Positions 44,433-55,096 of a DNA stretch of 64,000 bases are shown here, piece by piece. The notes below the pieces were generated by a model. It was not told the DNA's origin, did not search any database, and saw only the letters and a program-made list of their open reading frames with translations. Every line of letters begins with the position of its first letter. Positions within the stretch are counted from its first letter, which is position 1. The DNA comes from Clostridiales bacterium (GTDB lineage: Bacteria; Bacillota; Clostridia; Lachnospirales; Lachnospiraceae), in contig JAGZJZ010000006.1 of the NCBI GenBank assembly GCA_018365455.1, positions 123,251-187,250 on the forward strand. The letters run 5' to 3'. The position numbers were made by a program, and so were the translations under genes.

Positions 44433-45332
44433 ATGAATCAAAAAGCAAAGAAGAAAGGAAAGAACTGGCTGCCGTATCTGTTTATGCTTCCCGCAATCGT
44501 AATATTTTTGTTTGTGTATGCCGGACCGATGATGGCAACGGCTGTTCTTGGATTTACGGATTGGAATGGAATTGCACCGGATTTTGAATTTATTGGTTTC
44601 AAGAATTTTATCAAAATTTTTACAGACAAGAGTCTTCAGGAACCACTGCTCAATACATTTGAGTTTACGATTTTAACCGTAGTGATCCAGGGCGTATTGG
44701 CACTTCTGCTGGCAGTTGCACTGAACAGGAGCTTCCGTGGCAGGAATCTGTTCAGAACGATATTTTTTCTGCCCTGTGTGGTATCTATGGTCGCGGTAGG
44801 GTATGCCTGGTCCCTGATTTTCAACCCGGTGATGGGGCCGCTGGGGATGCTTGCAGATCATTTTGGATGGGAATTTCTCTCCAATATTAAGTGGCTTTCT
44901 GATCCCAAGATTGTCATGTATTCCATTGTGCTGGTAAATGTGTGGCAGTGGACCGGTTACAATATGGTAATTTACCTTGCAGGACTTCAGTCCATACCCA
45001 ACCAGTTATACGAAGCAGCGTCGATTGACGGTGCCGGTAAAGTACATCAGTTTTTTAAGATTACTCTGCCGCTGGTTGCACCATCCATCACGATTAATAC
45101 TGTCATGGCGACTATGGGTGGATTAAAAGCCTTTGACCTGATGTACGTTATGACCAACGGAGGACCGGGACACTCCAGCCAGACTTTTGCCATGGCAAGT
45201 GTGGATGCATTTTTCAGGCAGAAGGATGCGGGACTTGGATCCGCCATGTCTCTTCTGATGTTCCTTATGATTCTGCTGGTTTCCTATGTACAGAACCGGC
45301 TTTTAAGTAGGAGAGAGGTGGGGGTTTTATGA
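44433..45332 (+). CDS. Sugar ABC transporter permease, MalF/UgpA type
   Basis: About 299 residues with six likely helices; EAA loop YEAASIDGAGKVHQFFKITL near 195-214. ATG at 44433 is preferred, with GAGAAAGGG in front, over an ATG at 44415. The stop overlaps the next start by four bases (ATGA). Part of the importer that opens the mannoside operon. Confidence 0.92.
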   Translation: MNQKAKKKGKNWLPYLFMLPAIVIFLFVYAGPMMATAVLGFTDWNGIAPDFEFIGFKNFIKIFTDKSLQEPLLNTFEFTILTVVIQGVLALLLAVALNRSFRGRNLFRTIFFLPCVVSMVAVGYAWSLIFNPVMGPLGMLADHFGWEFLSNIKWLSDPKIVMYSIVLVNVWQWTGYNMVIYLAGLQSIPNQLYEAASIDGAGKVHQFFKITLPLVAPSITINTVMATMGGLKAFDLMYVMTNGGPGHSSQTFAMASVDAFFRQKDAGLGSAMSLLMFLMILLVSYVQNRLLSRREVGVL

Positions 45333-46162
45333 TTACATATAATAACCGATTGCAGAAGTTTTTGAAGATTCTTTTACTGGGAGTAATTGCGTGTTTTGTC
45401 ATGGCGCCTATTTTAATTGTAGTTATTATTTCCTTTAAGACAGAACCGGAATTTATGAAGACAAATTTTATGCCTGGTTTTCCGCTGCGTCTGGATAACT
45501 ACGTAAAAGTCTGGAAAGATGCGGATATTCCAGGGGTCACGTTTACCAGCCTGACCATTACCGTGTTTGCTGTGCTGGGACAGGTTTTTATAGGTTCTCT
45601 GGCAGCTTATGCACTGACCAGCATGAAATTCAGGCATGCAAAATTATTCTCTGCTCTGTTTTTAATTCCGCTGGTGTTTGCAATTCAAACCGTTATTTTT
45701 CCGCTGTTTATGATCTATAAAGAATTACATTTACTGAATACGAGATTCGGATTAATTATTATTTACATAGCAACAGGTCTGGCTACCTGCATTTTTATAT
45801 TTACGAAGTTTATGCAGACGGTTTCCAAAGAAATTCTGGAATCCGCACAGATTGACGGAGCCGGACATTTCCGGTCTTATTTCCAGATTATGCTTCCACT
45901 GACGAAGGCGCAGATCTCAACCATTGGAATTATCAATGGTCTTGGGGTATGGAACGACTTTTTCCTACCCCTGATGATGTTCACGGACGGTTCCATAAAA
46001 ACGCTGCCGCTGAGCATGTATACCTTCACTACGGAATATGGTCTGAAATGGACGCTGGTAAGTGCGGATATTGTCTTCATGATGCTGCCGATGGTTATCA
46101 TCTATCTGCTGCTTCAGAAATATATCATTGAAGGTGTGGCTGCCGGGGCAGTCAAGGGGTAA
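45329..46162 (+). CDS. Sugar ABC transporter permease, MalG/UgpE type
   Basis: 277 residues, six likely helices; EAA-like loop ILESAQIDGAGHFRSYFQIM near 168-187. The ribosome site GGAGAGAGGTGGGGG lies inside the end of the previous gene. Pairs with the MalF-type subunit. No ATPase gene in the operon. Confidence 0.92.
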   Translation: MITYNNRLQKFLKILLLGVIACFVMAPILIVVIISFKTEPEFMKTNFMPGFPLRLDNYVKVWKDADIPGVTFTSLTITVFAVLGQVFIGSLAAYALTSMKFRHAKLFSALFLIPLVFAIQTVIFPLFMIYKELHLLNTRFGLIIIYIATGLATCIFIFTKFMQTVSKEILESAQIDGAGHFRSYFQIMLPLTKAQISTIGIINGLGVWNDFFLPLMMFTDGSIKTLPLSMYTFTTEYGLKWTLVSADIVFMMLPMVIIYLLLQKYIIEGVAAGAVKG

Positions 46163-46192
46163 TCTGGCATCAGGAAAGTTGAGGGAAAGCAT

Positions 46193-48727
46193 ATGATTTA
46201 CAGCTTATCGAATTGTGAATGGAAAGTAAAAGGATATTATCCATGGGTTCCGCTGAAAGACCGCAGTATGGAAACCGGAAAGGAACTGCTTGGAATTACA
46301 GACTGGCTCAAAGCTACGGTTCCTGGTGGAATCCATTATGATTTATACAAGGCAGGACTGATCTCGGATCCATATAAGGATATGGACAGTTTCAAATGCG
46401 AATGGGTGGAAAACAGATGGTGGCTTTATAAAACAGTGGTACATAGCAAGGTGATTCAAGGGAAATACCAGTCCCTGATTTTTAAAGGCATTGACTATCA
46501 GGCAATTATTTATGTAAATGGAAGGGAAAAGTGCCGGCATGAAGGAATGTTTGAGCCAATTATCCTGGATATATCAAAGGAAGCAGCATCCGGAGAAGAT
46601 CTGGAAATAAAAGTATTGATTATGCATGCACCGGATGAGATGGGGCAGATTGGAAAAACATCTCAGACTTTTACACAAAAAAGCCGCTTTAACTATAAAT
46701 GGGATTTTTCAACCAGGCTGGTGAATCTGGGGATCTGGGACGATTGTTATATCCGTTTTGAGGAGGATGCCTGTCTGGAGGAGCACTTTATTTCTTCGGA
46801 CTATCAGGATCAGAAGGGATATATCAGCTTTCAGGCGAGGATACAGGAGAAGTCTTCCGGGGCGGGTAAATATGAAGTGGAAGCAGTTCTGGAAAAGGAT
46901 GGCGTAAACATACAGCAGGCATTGCCGGTATCGGCGAAAAGAGTAACCGGGTGTTTTGTGGTGAAGAACCCGAAACTCTGGTATCCAAACGGATATGGAA
47001 GCCAGGAATTATATCATTTTAAGTTGACATTAAAAAAGAATGGCAGGATTCTGGATGATTATGAGGAAGAAATTGGTATCCGAAGCATACAGTACCGAAA
47101 CAATGACGGAAGTCCGGAAGAAGCACTGCCATATACGTTTTGCATAAATGATATACCTGTTTATATCAAAGGTGTAAATATGACACCCCTGGATCATATC
47201 TACGGAAATGTCTCGAACAGCCATTATGAACATCTCGTTAAAATGATGAAGAATATGAATGTAAATATGGTACGGGTATGGGGCGGCGGGGTCATTGAAA
47301 AGGACGTTTTCTACCGGCTTTGTGATCAGTACGGCATCTTAGTATGGCAGGAATTTATACAGTCCAGTTCGGGGATTGATAATACACCTTCCAAACGCCC
47401 GGTTTTCCTGAACCTGCTGAAAAGAACAGCGGAATCGGCACTGCGCAGGCTCCGAAGCCACACCGCTCTGACCGTGTGGAGCGGGGGAAATGAATTGACG
47501 GATGATGATTTTGTGCCGGCGGGATATGAGGATGAAAATATTGCAATGTTAAAAGAATTGGTGGATTCAATGGATCCCCAAAGGCTTTTCCTGCCCACAT
47601 CAGCGTCCGGGCCTAATGAATTTATCAACAAAGAGGAAGGCGCGAGCCATGACATACACGGAAACTGGAATTATATGGGGAATCCCAGACATTACGAATT
47701 ATACGCAGGTTCTGACAGTCTGTTCCACAGTGAATTCGGAACAGAAGGAATGTGTTCCGTAAGAAGCCTGGAAAAATTTCTTTCGGTAGAGCACCGGACG
47801 CTCCTGCCGGCAGAGGAAAATATGGCGTACCGGCATCATGGAGAATGGTGGTGTACATATAAACGGGATCAGGAAATATTTGGTGACCGGGCAAACATGG
47901 ATCAGATGTCCAAATGCAGCCAGTGGATGCAGGCTGAGGGACTCAGATTCATCCTGGAAGCCAACCGGAGAAGAAAATTCCACAACAGCGGAAGCATTAT
48001 CTGGCAGATCAATGAACCCTGGCCCAATGTGTACTGCACCAGCCTGATGGATTATTATCTGGAACCGAAAATGGCATACTACTGGAGCAAAACAGCTTTT
48101 TCCGATCTGGCAGTATCCCTGGATTACCGCAAACTGGATTATCAGCCGGGAGAATTGTTTCAGGGGACGGTCTGTGTGGGAAAAGAGCAGCCGGAGGCTG
48201 AGATGGAATATCGGCTGACCTGTGAAGTGCTGGATTTGAAGGGGAGCAGGATTCTTTTAAAAGAGCAGGCAGGAAAAGCGGAATGTACAAAAACGTTAAA
48301 GGCGATGGAACTCCAATTTATGATACCCCAGACGTTGAATGATATGTTTGTAGTCAGGTTACAGGTGAAAATGAATGAGCAAACCAGTGAAAATCTATAT
48401 TTCTTTGGCTGCGGGGATGGGCTGCCCTATGAACGGGCAATGAAGATGGATAAGGGAGAGCTGACGGTAAAGCAGGAAAAAGATGAAGCTGGGGTAATAA
48501 AAGCAGTAATCAGAAATGCAGGGAATACTCCGGTGCTGCATATCCATCCGTATTGTGAGGAAGCCTATGATCTGATCTGTGACCGGAGTTACATTACTCT
48601 TTTTCCAAATGAAACGGCAGAAATAAGGATAGCATATACGCCGAAATTTGAATCCGGATTTTTGAACCTTCAACAGGAAGAGAACAGTGGAATACCCAAT
48701 ATAAAAATGGATTATTTTAACCGATAG
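46193..48727 (+). CDS. Beta-mannosidase-like glycoside hydrolase, family 2
   Basis: 844 residues. The sugar-binding jelly-roll start, the beta-sandwich and a TIM barrel are recognisable. The acid/base is Glu434 in VWSGGNELTDDD and the nucleophile Glu514 in FHSEFGTEG, both intact. NMVRVWGGGVIEKDVFYRLC and GILVWQEFI are typical of beta-mannosidases. No signal peptide, so it acts on imported oligosaccharides. It removes a beta-mannose, as in the N-glycan core or beta-mannan, and sits beside an alpha-mannosidase, which favours N-glycan-type substrates. Confidence 0.88.
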   Translation: MIYSLSNCEWKVKGYYPWVPLKDRSMETGKELLGITDWLKATVPGGIHYDLYKAGLISDPYKDMDSFKCEWVENRWWLYKTVVHSKVIQGKYQSLIFKGIDYQAIIYVNGREKCRHEGMFEPIILDISKEAASGEDLEIKVLIMHAPDEMGQIGKTSQTFTQKSRFNYKWDFSTRLVNLGIWDDCYIRFEEDACLEEHFISSDYQDQKGYISFQARIQEKSSGAGKYEVEAVLEKDGVNIQQALPVSAKRVTGCFVVKNPKLWYPNGYGSQELYHFKLTLKKNGRILDDYEEEIGIRSIQYRNNDGSPEEALPYTFCINDIPVYIKGVNMTPLDHIYGNVSNSHYEHLVKMMKNMNVNMVRVWGGGVIEKDVFYRLCDQYGILVWQEFIQSSSGIDNTPSKRPVFLNLLKRTAESALRRLRSHTALTVWSGGNELTDDDFVPAGYEDENIAMLKELVDSMDPQRLFLPTSASGPNEFINKEEGASHDIHGNWNYMGNPRHYELYAGSDSLFHSEFGTEGMCSVRSLEKFLSVEHRTLLPAEENMAYRHHGEWWCTYKRDQEIFGDRANMDQMSKCSQWMQAEGLRFILEANRRRKFHNSGSIIWQINEPWPNVYCTSLMDYYLEPKMAYYWSKTAFSDLAVSLDYRKLDYQPGELFQGTVCVGKEQPEAEMEYRLTCEVLDLKGSRILLKEQAGKAECTKTLKAMELQFMIPQTLNDMFVVRLQVKMNEQTSENLYFFGCGDGLPYERAMKMDKGELTVKQEKDEAGVIKAVIRNAGNTPVLHIHPYCEEAYDLICDRSYITLFPNETAEIRIAYTPKFESGFLNLQQEENSGIPNIKMDYFNR

Positions 48728-48745
48728 GGTTACTGGAGGTATGAC

Positions 48746-51700
48746 ATGGACAAATATATGATAGAAAAGCTTGGGCATCGCATCCGGGAGCTGGAAGGGT
48801 ATATCCATATGGAGTCTGAGCCGGTAAGGGAGTTATGTTATCTGAAGAAGGATGACAGCCGATACGCCAGTCCGGGAATGGATGATTCGGGATGGCAGGA
48901 TTTAAGCAGCGGACAGGAATGGGGCGGCAGAGATCAGGTCATTTGGATCAGGGGGAAGATAAGGATACCACAGGCTTTCAGGGAGCAGACACTGGATTTA
49001 AGAGTGGAGGCAGGGCCACGGGAATCGATGGAAATAAAAGCGGAAGCAATGCTCTTTATAAATGGCAGAGAAGCCTGTGCCTTTGATCAGTGGCATTCCA
49101 GAATGCGCCTGAACGCTGAGACCGCAAGCGGCACAGATTTTGACATTGCACTGCGGGTCTGGTCTGGGATGAACCGGCCGGAGCAAATGCGGCATTTTCA
49201 GGGAATCTGGCTGGAGACCGTTCATAAGGATACGGAGAAGTATTATTATCTGGGGAAGATCCTGTTTGAAACTATTCAGGAGCTGGATCAGGAGGATTAT
49301 CGCCGAATTGAGCTGTTGAAAAACCTGGATCACAGTTTTCACTGCGTTGATTACCGAAACCCAGGCAGTGAAGAATTTTATAAGAGCATCAGCAGTGCCT
49401 ATAGATATCTGAAGGAAAAATATAAGGCGGGGAACCTGGCTGGAGGCGGGAAACCAACGGTCGCAGTATGCGGGCATACCCATATTGATATGGCGTGGCT
49501 GTGGCGGCTCTGCCATACTAAAGAAAAAGGCGCCAGGAGCTTTTCTACCGTGCTCCATTTGATGGACCGGTATCCGGAATATAAGTTTTCACAGAGTTCC
49601 CCATTGCTGTATGAGATGATTCGCAGTCATTATCCCGGGCTGTATGAGAGAATTAAGGAAAAGATTGGTGAGGGGAGATGGGAAATAACAGGCGGAATGT
49701 GGGTGGAACCGGATACGAATATTCCCGGAGGAGAATCATTGGTGCGCCAGATTTTATACGGAAAGAAGTATATCAAAGTACAGTTTGGCAAAGATACAAC
49801 GGTTTTATGGCTGCCGGATGTCTTTGGATATTCCTGGGTGTTACCCCAGATCTTAAGAAAAAGCGGAATTCGCCTGTTCTGGACAAACAAGATGAGCTGG
49901 AACCAATACAATAAGATTCCATATGATACATTTCTGTGGAAGGGAATGGATGGGTCTGAGATTCTGACCCAGCTTGGAACCTGCCCGGAAAAAGATGTGA
50001 CCTGGGGGAGTACCTACAATGGTGTCATTGCCCCTTGGGAAATTAAGGGGACCTGGGACAGATATCAGCAGAAGGATATCAATCAGGAAGTGCTTATGCC
50101 ATTTGGATGGGGGGACGGAGGCGGAGGACCCACCAGAGAAATGCTGGAAGCTTACGAGGTAATGGAAGACCTGCCAGGCATTCCCAAAGTGAAAATGAAG
50201 CACGTAGAAGAATTTGCAAAGGATCTGGAAGCACGACTGGAGCAGGAGAAAGTACCTGTCTGGGACGGTGAGCTATATTTTGAATATCACAGAGGCACCT
50301 ATACTTCCCAGGCTTTTGTGAAGCGGGAAAACAGAAAAGCGGAGGTGCTGTATCACGATATAGAATTATTTGCCTCCATCCGAGATATGTTGTCCGGATC
50401 AAAGACATATCCTGCAGAAGACCTGGAAAGAAATTGGAAACAAATCTGTACCAACCAGTTCCATGACATTATTCCGGGTTCCGCAATCAGAGAAGTCTAT
50501 GAGGACGCAGCCAAATCCTACCATTCAATCCGTCAAGAGGGTGAAGAATTAAGAAATCGAGCACTGGATGATATTACAGGCGGTGTAAGAACACTTAGCG
50601 GCGGCATAATGGTATTTAATTCTCTGCCATGGGAGAGAAGCGGGTATATCAAAATAGCAGATGTTCCTCTGGACCGGGTATTGATGGATGGGGAAGAGAT
50701 TGTGCCGGCTCAGTATCATTTGGAGGAAGGGAGAATTTCGGCAGAATATCTCTTGTATGAAGTTCCGTCCTGTGGTTATAAATTTTACCGGTGGGAACAG
50801 GGTAATAATAATTTCCTACAGGAAACAATACAGGAAACAAAGGTGTGGGACGGAAAACTGGAAACCCCATACTATCGAATCGGCTTTAATCAATCTGGGC
50901 AGATCATAGAGATTTATGATAAGGAATTCAGGAGAAATGTATTAAAAAGCGGAGGGCTTGGGAATGAGCTGTGTGTATTTGAAGACAAGCCGCATCAGTT
51001 TGATGCCTGGAATACAGAAATCTATGCCTATGAGAAATCTTACAGTATTACAGAGCTGGAAGAGGCGGTCATAGAAGAGAGCGGACCGATTAAGACTGTG
51101 GTAAGGCTTATTTATCGGTATAACCGGTCCAGAATCTGTCAGAGAGTTACGGTATATCAGCATAGCCGGGAAATTCGCTTTGATACTCAGTGCGACTGGC
51201 ATGAGAGCAATGTTTTGCTGAAAACGGGATTTGAACTGGAGATCCGCTCTAATCATGCAACTTATGATATTCAGTTTGGAAATCTGCAGAGACCGACCCA
51301 CTCCAATACCAGCTGGGATTATGCCCAGTTTGAAGTCTGTGCCCATAAATGGGCGGATTTGTCGGAGGGAAACTATGGGGTGACACTGATTAATGACTGC
51401 AAATACGGCTGGGACATCAAGGACAGTAAAATGCGTCTGACCTTAATTAAAACATCCTCCTATCCGGATGAACATGCAGATCAGGGCGGACATCTGTTTT
51501 CCTATGCACTGTTCCCCCATGGTTTATCCTGGAAAGAGGCAGGCGCGGACCGGAAAGCATATGAATTTAATTATCCGTTTTATACCAGGGAAAAATGTCA
51601 GGACAAAGAAGGGTATCTGCCGGAGAGATTTTCAGCAGCGGGAACCGATAGCAAGAATGTTGTTTTGGAGACGATAAAAAAGGCGGAGGACGGAAATGGC

Positions 51701-51907
51701 TGGATCTTCCGCGCTTACGAGTGTATGCAGTACCGGGGACAGGTGAAGTTTTATTTTGGAAAAGTGCCGGTGAGAGTGGCTGAGTGCAATCTCATGGAAG
51801 AGGAACTGGCGGGGATTAAGACTGAAGGCAGCGGTTTTTCCTGTGAGATGACGCCATATGAAATAAAGACATTTAAAATTCTATTTGAAGAAGAGAAAAA
51901 GATATAG
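48746..51907 (+). CDS. Alpha-mannosidase, glycoside hydrolase family 38
   Basis: 1053 residues, full length. Zinc ligands His246 and Asp248 in CGHTHIDMAWLWRL and the nucleophile Asp358 in WLPDVFGYSW are intact; QFHDIIPGSAI is another family mark. The C-terminal beta domains are complete (FNSLPWERSGYI; HSREIRFDTQCDWHESN). It trims alpha-mannose from imported glycans in the cytoplasm. It follows the GH2 gene after 18 bp and is translated from a GGAGG site. Confidence 0.93.
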   Translation: MDKYMIEKLGHRIRELEGYIHMESEPVRELCYLKKDDSRYASPGMDDSGWQDLSSGQEWGGRDQVIWIRGKIRIPQAFREQTLDLRVEAGPRESMEIKAEAMLFINGREACAFDQWHSRMRLNAETASGTDFDIALRVWSGMNRPEQMRHFQGIWLETVHKDTEKYYYLGKILFETIQELDQEDYRRIELLKNLDHSFHCVDYRNPGSEEFYKSISSAYRYLKEKYKAGNLAGGGKPTVAVCGHTHIDMAWLWRLCHTKEKGARSFSTVLHLMDRYPEYKFSQSSPLLYEMIRSHYPGLYERIKEKIGEGRWEITGGMWVEPDTNIPGGESLVRQILYGKKYIKVQFGKDTTVLWLPDVFGYSWVLPQILRKSGIRLFWTNKMSWNQYNKIPYDTFLWKGMDGSEILTQLGTCPEKDVTWGSTYNGVIAPWEIKGTWDRYQQKDINQEVLMPFGWGDGGGGPTREMLEAYEVMEDLPGIPKVKMKHVEEFAKDLEARLEQEKVPVWDGELYFEYHRGTYTSQAFVKRENRKAEVLYHDIELFASIRDMLSGSKTYPAEDLERNWKQICTNQFHDIIPGSAIREVYEDAAKSYHSIRQEGEELRNRALDDITGGVRTLSGGIMVFNSLPWERSGYIKIADVPLDRVLMDGEEIVPAQYHLEEGRISAEYLLYEVPSCGYKFYRWEQGNNNFLQETIQETKVWDGKLETPYYRIGFNQSGQIIEIYDKEFRRNVLKSGGLGNELCVFEDKPHQFDAWNTEIYAYEKSYSITELEEAVIEESGPIKTVVRLIYRYNRSRICQRVTVYQHSREIRFDTQCDWHESNVLLKTGFELEIRSNHATYDIQFGNLQRPTHSNTSWDYAQFEVCAHKWADLSEGNYGVTLINDCKYGWDIKDSKMRLTLIKTSSYPDEHADQGGHLFSYALFPHGLSWKEAGADRKAYEFNYPFYTREKCQDKEGYLPERFSAAGTDSKNVVLETIKKAEDGNGWIFRAYECMQYRGQVKFYFGKVPVRVAECNLMEEELAGIKTEGSGFSCEMTPYEIKTFKILFEEEKKI

Positions 51908-51936
51908 GATAACGGATATCGGAACAGGAGGCAGAT

Positions 51937-54195
51937 ATGTTTACAATTATGAATGAAAGCATGCTTTCTACCAGTGAAAAAATCCGTGTAATGAAAGAGT
52001 TTACGGATACTTATCGGAAGTATGAAGGGGCACCGGCGGCAATCCGGGAGGCTATGTGCCTGAAAGTACAGTTCCCGGCTGTGATGGGACAGATGAGGGA
52101 AGAAGATCTGTTTGCCGGAAGGCTGGGTGCCCTTCCAATCGGATTTAACCCTCAGGAAGAGTGCCAGCAGCTGGGATACTATTTTGACGAATATCATTTT
52201 CAGAAAATCATGGAAGAGGATATTACTGCGGAACAGAAAATAGTTATGGAAGAGCTGCAGATGTTCTGGGAGGACAACGATACTACAGGCAAAATAAAAA
52301 AAGCATATGGGCGGAAGCTGAGCAAAGCAATTCCGGATAAATTTTATCCCTATGAAAGAGCAGCGGCATATGCCCTCTACCGTATTTCGGGAACCCAGTT
52401 GAACTATGGGTACCTGTTAGATCATGAGATCGAAGAATTACGACATATGGTGGCAGCTAAACAGAAAAATTGTGATGAGAAGGCAGCGGCATTCTACAAA
52501 GGATTGGAAATTGCCCTGGAAGCCCTGTCAGATACCTGTCTGTATTACCGAAAGATGGTACTGAAGATGCTGGAAGCGCCAATGGAGGAACAGCGTGCCC
52601 TTCATCTGAAGGAACTGGCAGAGGCTCTGCTCCATATCAGTAAAAGGAAACCGGATAGTTTTCTGGAAGCCATTCAATTGGTGATCTTGTACTGGCTGCA
52701 GTCGGGAAGCCTGAATCTGGGCAGAATGGATACGTATCTGGCATCCTACTACACCGCTGATGTGGATCATGGCAGAATCACGGAAGCAAGAGCGCTGGAG
52801 CTTTTGAAAGGGATGTGGAAAGCCCTCTCTGTGCGGAACAAACCTTATGACACCCGGGTGGTAATCGGTGGAAAGGGAAGAGAAGATACCCAATCGGCTG
52901 ACCGGTTCTGCGGGCTTGCAATTCAGGCTACGATGGAACGAATGGATGTGGTTCCGCAGCTGACTCTGAGATTTTCCCATGATACCCCCGAGTGGATTAT
53001 GAAGAAAGCTTTTGACTCCATAGAAAAAGGCGCTACGTTCCCCATGCTCTATAGCGATGACGTCAATATACCCGCTGTACAGAAAGCATTTGGGGTCAGC
53101 CTTCAGACGGCACAGGACTACTGCCCTTACGGATGCGGGGAATATGTGATTGCCCATCAGAGCATCGGAACACCCAGCGGTCTGATTAATCTGTTAAAGG
53201 TACTGGAAGTGACGTTAAACAATGGGCATGATATCCATACCGGAGAACAACTGGCACCGGAATGGGGCGGGATCGAAGATTTTCAGACTTTTGATGAACT
53301 GTTTGATGTCTATAAAAAGCAATGTGCGTATTTTCTGAAATTTCTTGCCATACAGGAAGAGACAGAATATAAAATAGCAAATCAGGATTGCGCTTTTCTT
53401 TATTTCAGCCTGCTTTACGATGACTGTATAGAACGGGGAAGGGCATTGCTGGATGGAGGAATACGGTACCTGGGAGGAACCTTGGAATCCTACGGGAATA
53501 TCAATACGGCTGACAGTCTGACGGCTGTCAAAAAGCTGGTATACCAGGAGAAATCTATTGATGCGGGCACTCTGCTGAAGGCATTGAAGAGTAATTTTAC
53601 TGGTTATGAAGAAGTAAGGAGGAAGCTGCTGGATGCGCCAAAGTATGGAAATGATCATGATGAGGCTGATGCCATGGCACAGATGGTACATGAACACATT
53701 TGTACGGAAACCGCAAAAGCAGGAAAGAAGTATACGGATCTTCACAGTTATCTGACAGTCACAATCAATAATAATGCCAATACCGTTCTGGGAAAACATA
53801 CCGGGGCATCTCCGGATGGACGCCTGGCACATACCTTTATGGCGAATGCCAATAATCCTTTTCATGGAAATGACAAAAATGGACTTACAGCCATGTTGAA
53901 TTCACTGGTAAAGCTGGACCCGTCTATTCATGCGGGGTGTGTTCAGAATATCAAATTTTCAAAGCAGATGTTCTCTGACTACCGGGACAAAGTACGTGCC
54001 ATGTTAAATGTCTATTTCCAGTCTGGAGGAAGTCAGGCGATGATCAGTGTAATTGGCCGTGAAGATCTGGAACGTGCCGTGCGGGAGCCGGAGAAGTATA
54101 AAAATCTGTTGGTCAGGGTAGGCGGTTTCAGTGCAAGGTTTGTAGAATTGCAGGAAGAGGAGCAGCGGGAAATCATTGCAAGAACATTATATTAA
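51937..54195 (+). CDS. Glycyl radical enzyme of unknown substrate (PFL-like family)
   Basis: 752 residues. The glycyl radical motif RVGGFSARF is near the C-terminus, with Gly730 as the radical site. The thiyl Cys is Cys400 in YCPYGCGEYVI; a Glu follows at 402, so the site has the C-x-E form of dehydratase/lyase-type members, not the Cys-Cys pair of pyruvate formate-lyase. No signal peptide. Its activating enzyme follows directly. In a mannoside operon the substrate may be a sugar-derived alcohol or acid; this is not identified. Confidence 0.88.
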   Translation: MFTIMNESMLSTSEKIRVMKEFTDTYRKYEGAPAAIREAMCLKVQFPAVMGQMREEDLFAGRLGALPIGFNPQEECQQLGYYFDEYHFQKIMEEDITAEQKIVMEELQMFWEDNDTTGKIKKAYGRKLSKAIPDKFYPYERAAAYALYRISGTQLNYGYLLDHEIEELRHMVAAKQKNCDEKAAAFYKGLEIALEALSDTCLYYRKMVLKMLEAPMEEQRALHLKELAEALLHISKRKPDSFLEAIQLVILYWLQSGSLNLGRMDTYLASYYTADVDHGRITEARALELLKGMWKALSVRNKPYDTRVVIGGKGREDTQSADRFCGLAIQATMERMDVVPQLTLRFSHDTPEWIMKKAFDSIEKGATFPMLYSDDVNIPAVQKAFGVSLQTAQDYCPYGCGEYVIAHQSIGTPSGLINLLKVLEVTLNNGHDIHTGEQLAPEWGGIEDFQTFDELFDVYKKQCAYFLKFLAIQEETEYKIANQDCAFLYFSLLYDDCIERGRALLDGGIRYLGGTLESYGNINTADSLTAVKKLVYQEKSIDAGTLLKALKSNFTGYEEVRRKLLDAPKYGNDHDEADAMAQMVHEHICTETAKAGKKYTDLHSYLTVTINNNANTVLGKHTGASPDGRLAHTFMANANNPFHGNDKNGLTAMLNSLVKLDPSIHAGCVQNIKFSKQMFSDYRDKVRAMLNVYFQSGGSQAMISVIGREDLERAVREPEKYKNLLVRVGGFSARFVELQEEEQREIIARTLY

Positions 54196-55096
54196 ATCAA
54201 AAAGGAAAGGATGCATTTTTGATATTCAGAGATGCTGTGTGGATGACGGTCCGGGGATCAGAACGACTGTGTTTCTGAAAGGATGCAATCTCAGGTGCAG
54301 CTGGTGTCATAATCCGGAGTCATTTGTCCGGGAACCCCAGCTTGGATATGAGGATTTCAAATGCAGCGGATGCCGGAAATGTGAAATGGTGTGCCGTCAA
54401 AATGTACATAGATTTGTGGGAAAAAGGCATGAGGTTGATTTTAAAAAATGTAACCTGTGCGGGGAATGTATGAAAACCTGCGAAGCAGGGGCAGTCACCA
54501 GGATTGGTACATGGATGGACCATGAGGAAATTTTGGAAATAGCAGCAAGAGATAAAAAATATTTTGACGAAAGCGGCGGCGGTGTCACATTTTCCGGCGG
54601 GGAACCTGCTATTTGGAAGGATTTCTTGATTACCCTGCTAAAGGGTTGCAAGGAACGGGGGATTTCTACGGCAATTGAAACAAATGGCATTGGTGCCGGA
54701 GATTCTCTGTCAGAGATCATGAAAGTGACAGATTTGTTTCTGCTGGATTTTAAACATTCGGACAGCCATAAGCATATGAAGTATACCGGCAGAGGAAATG
54801 AAGACGTTTACCGGACGTTAGAGCTGCTTAATCAAGGGAAAAAGGATGTGATTCTCAGATGCCCCATCATACCGGGGGTGAATGATGACGAAGCACATCT
54901 GGTGACGGTGCAAAAGCTTAAGAAAAGATTCGGGTGCATCCGTAAAGTTGAAATAATGCCCTATCACAGTGCCGGAGCAGGAAAATGGAAAAAGATTGGA
55001 CTGGAGTACACTTTGAGCCAATTAAAATCCATGGATACAGAAGAAAAAATAAAACTGGAGAGAACCTATTTTGGATCTGGGGGAAGCGGAATATGA
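54176..55096 (+). CDS. Glycyl radical enzyme activating protein (radical SAM)
   Basis: 306 residues. The radical SAM cluster motif is CNLRCSWCHNPES. A ferredoxin-like insert (CSGCRKCEMVC; CNLCGECMKTC) supplies two more iron-sulfur clusters, as in activases of the dehydratase-type enzymes. GGGVTFSGGEPAIW is the SAM-binding glycine motif. The start is probably TTG at 54176, inside the end of the enzyme gene, with GCGGGAA before it; no ATG fits. It makes the glycyl radical on the neighbour. Confidence 0.9.
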   Translation: MQEHYIKSKRKGCIFDIQRCCVDDGPGIRTTVFLKGCNLRCSWCHNPESFVREPQLGYEDFKCSGCRKCEMVCRQNVHRFVGKRHEVDFKKCNLCGECMKTCEAGAVTRIGTWMDHEEILEIAARDKKYFDESGGGVTFSGGEPAIWKDFLITLLKGCKERGISTAIETNGIGAGDSLSEIMKVTDLFLLDFKHSDSHKHMKYTGRGNEDVYRTLELLNQGKKDVILRCPIIPGVNDDEAHLVTVQKLKKRFGCIRKVEIMPYHSAGAGKWKKIGLEYTLSQLKSMDTEEKIKLERTYFGSGGSGI

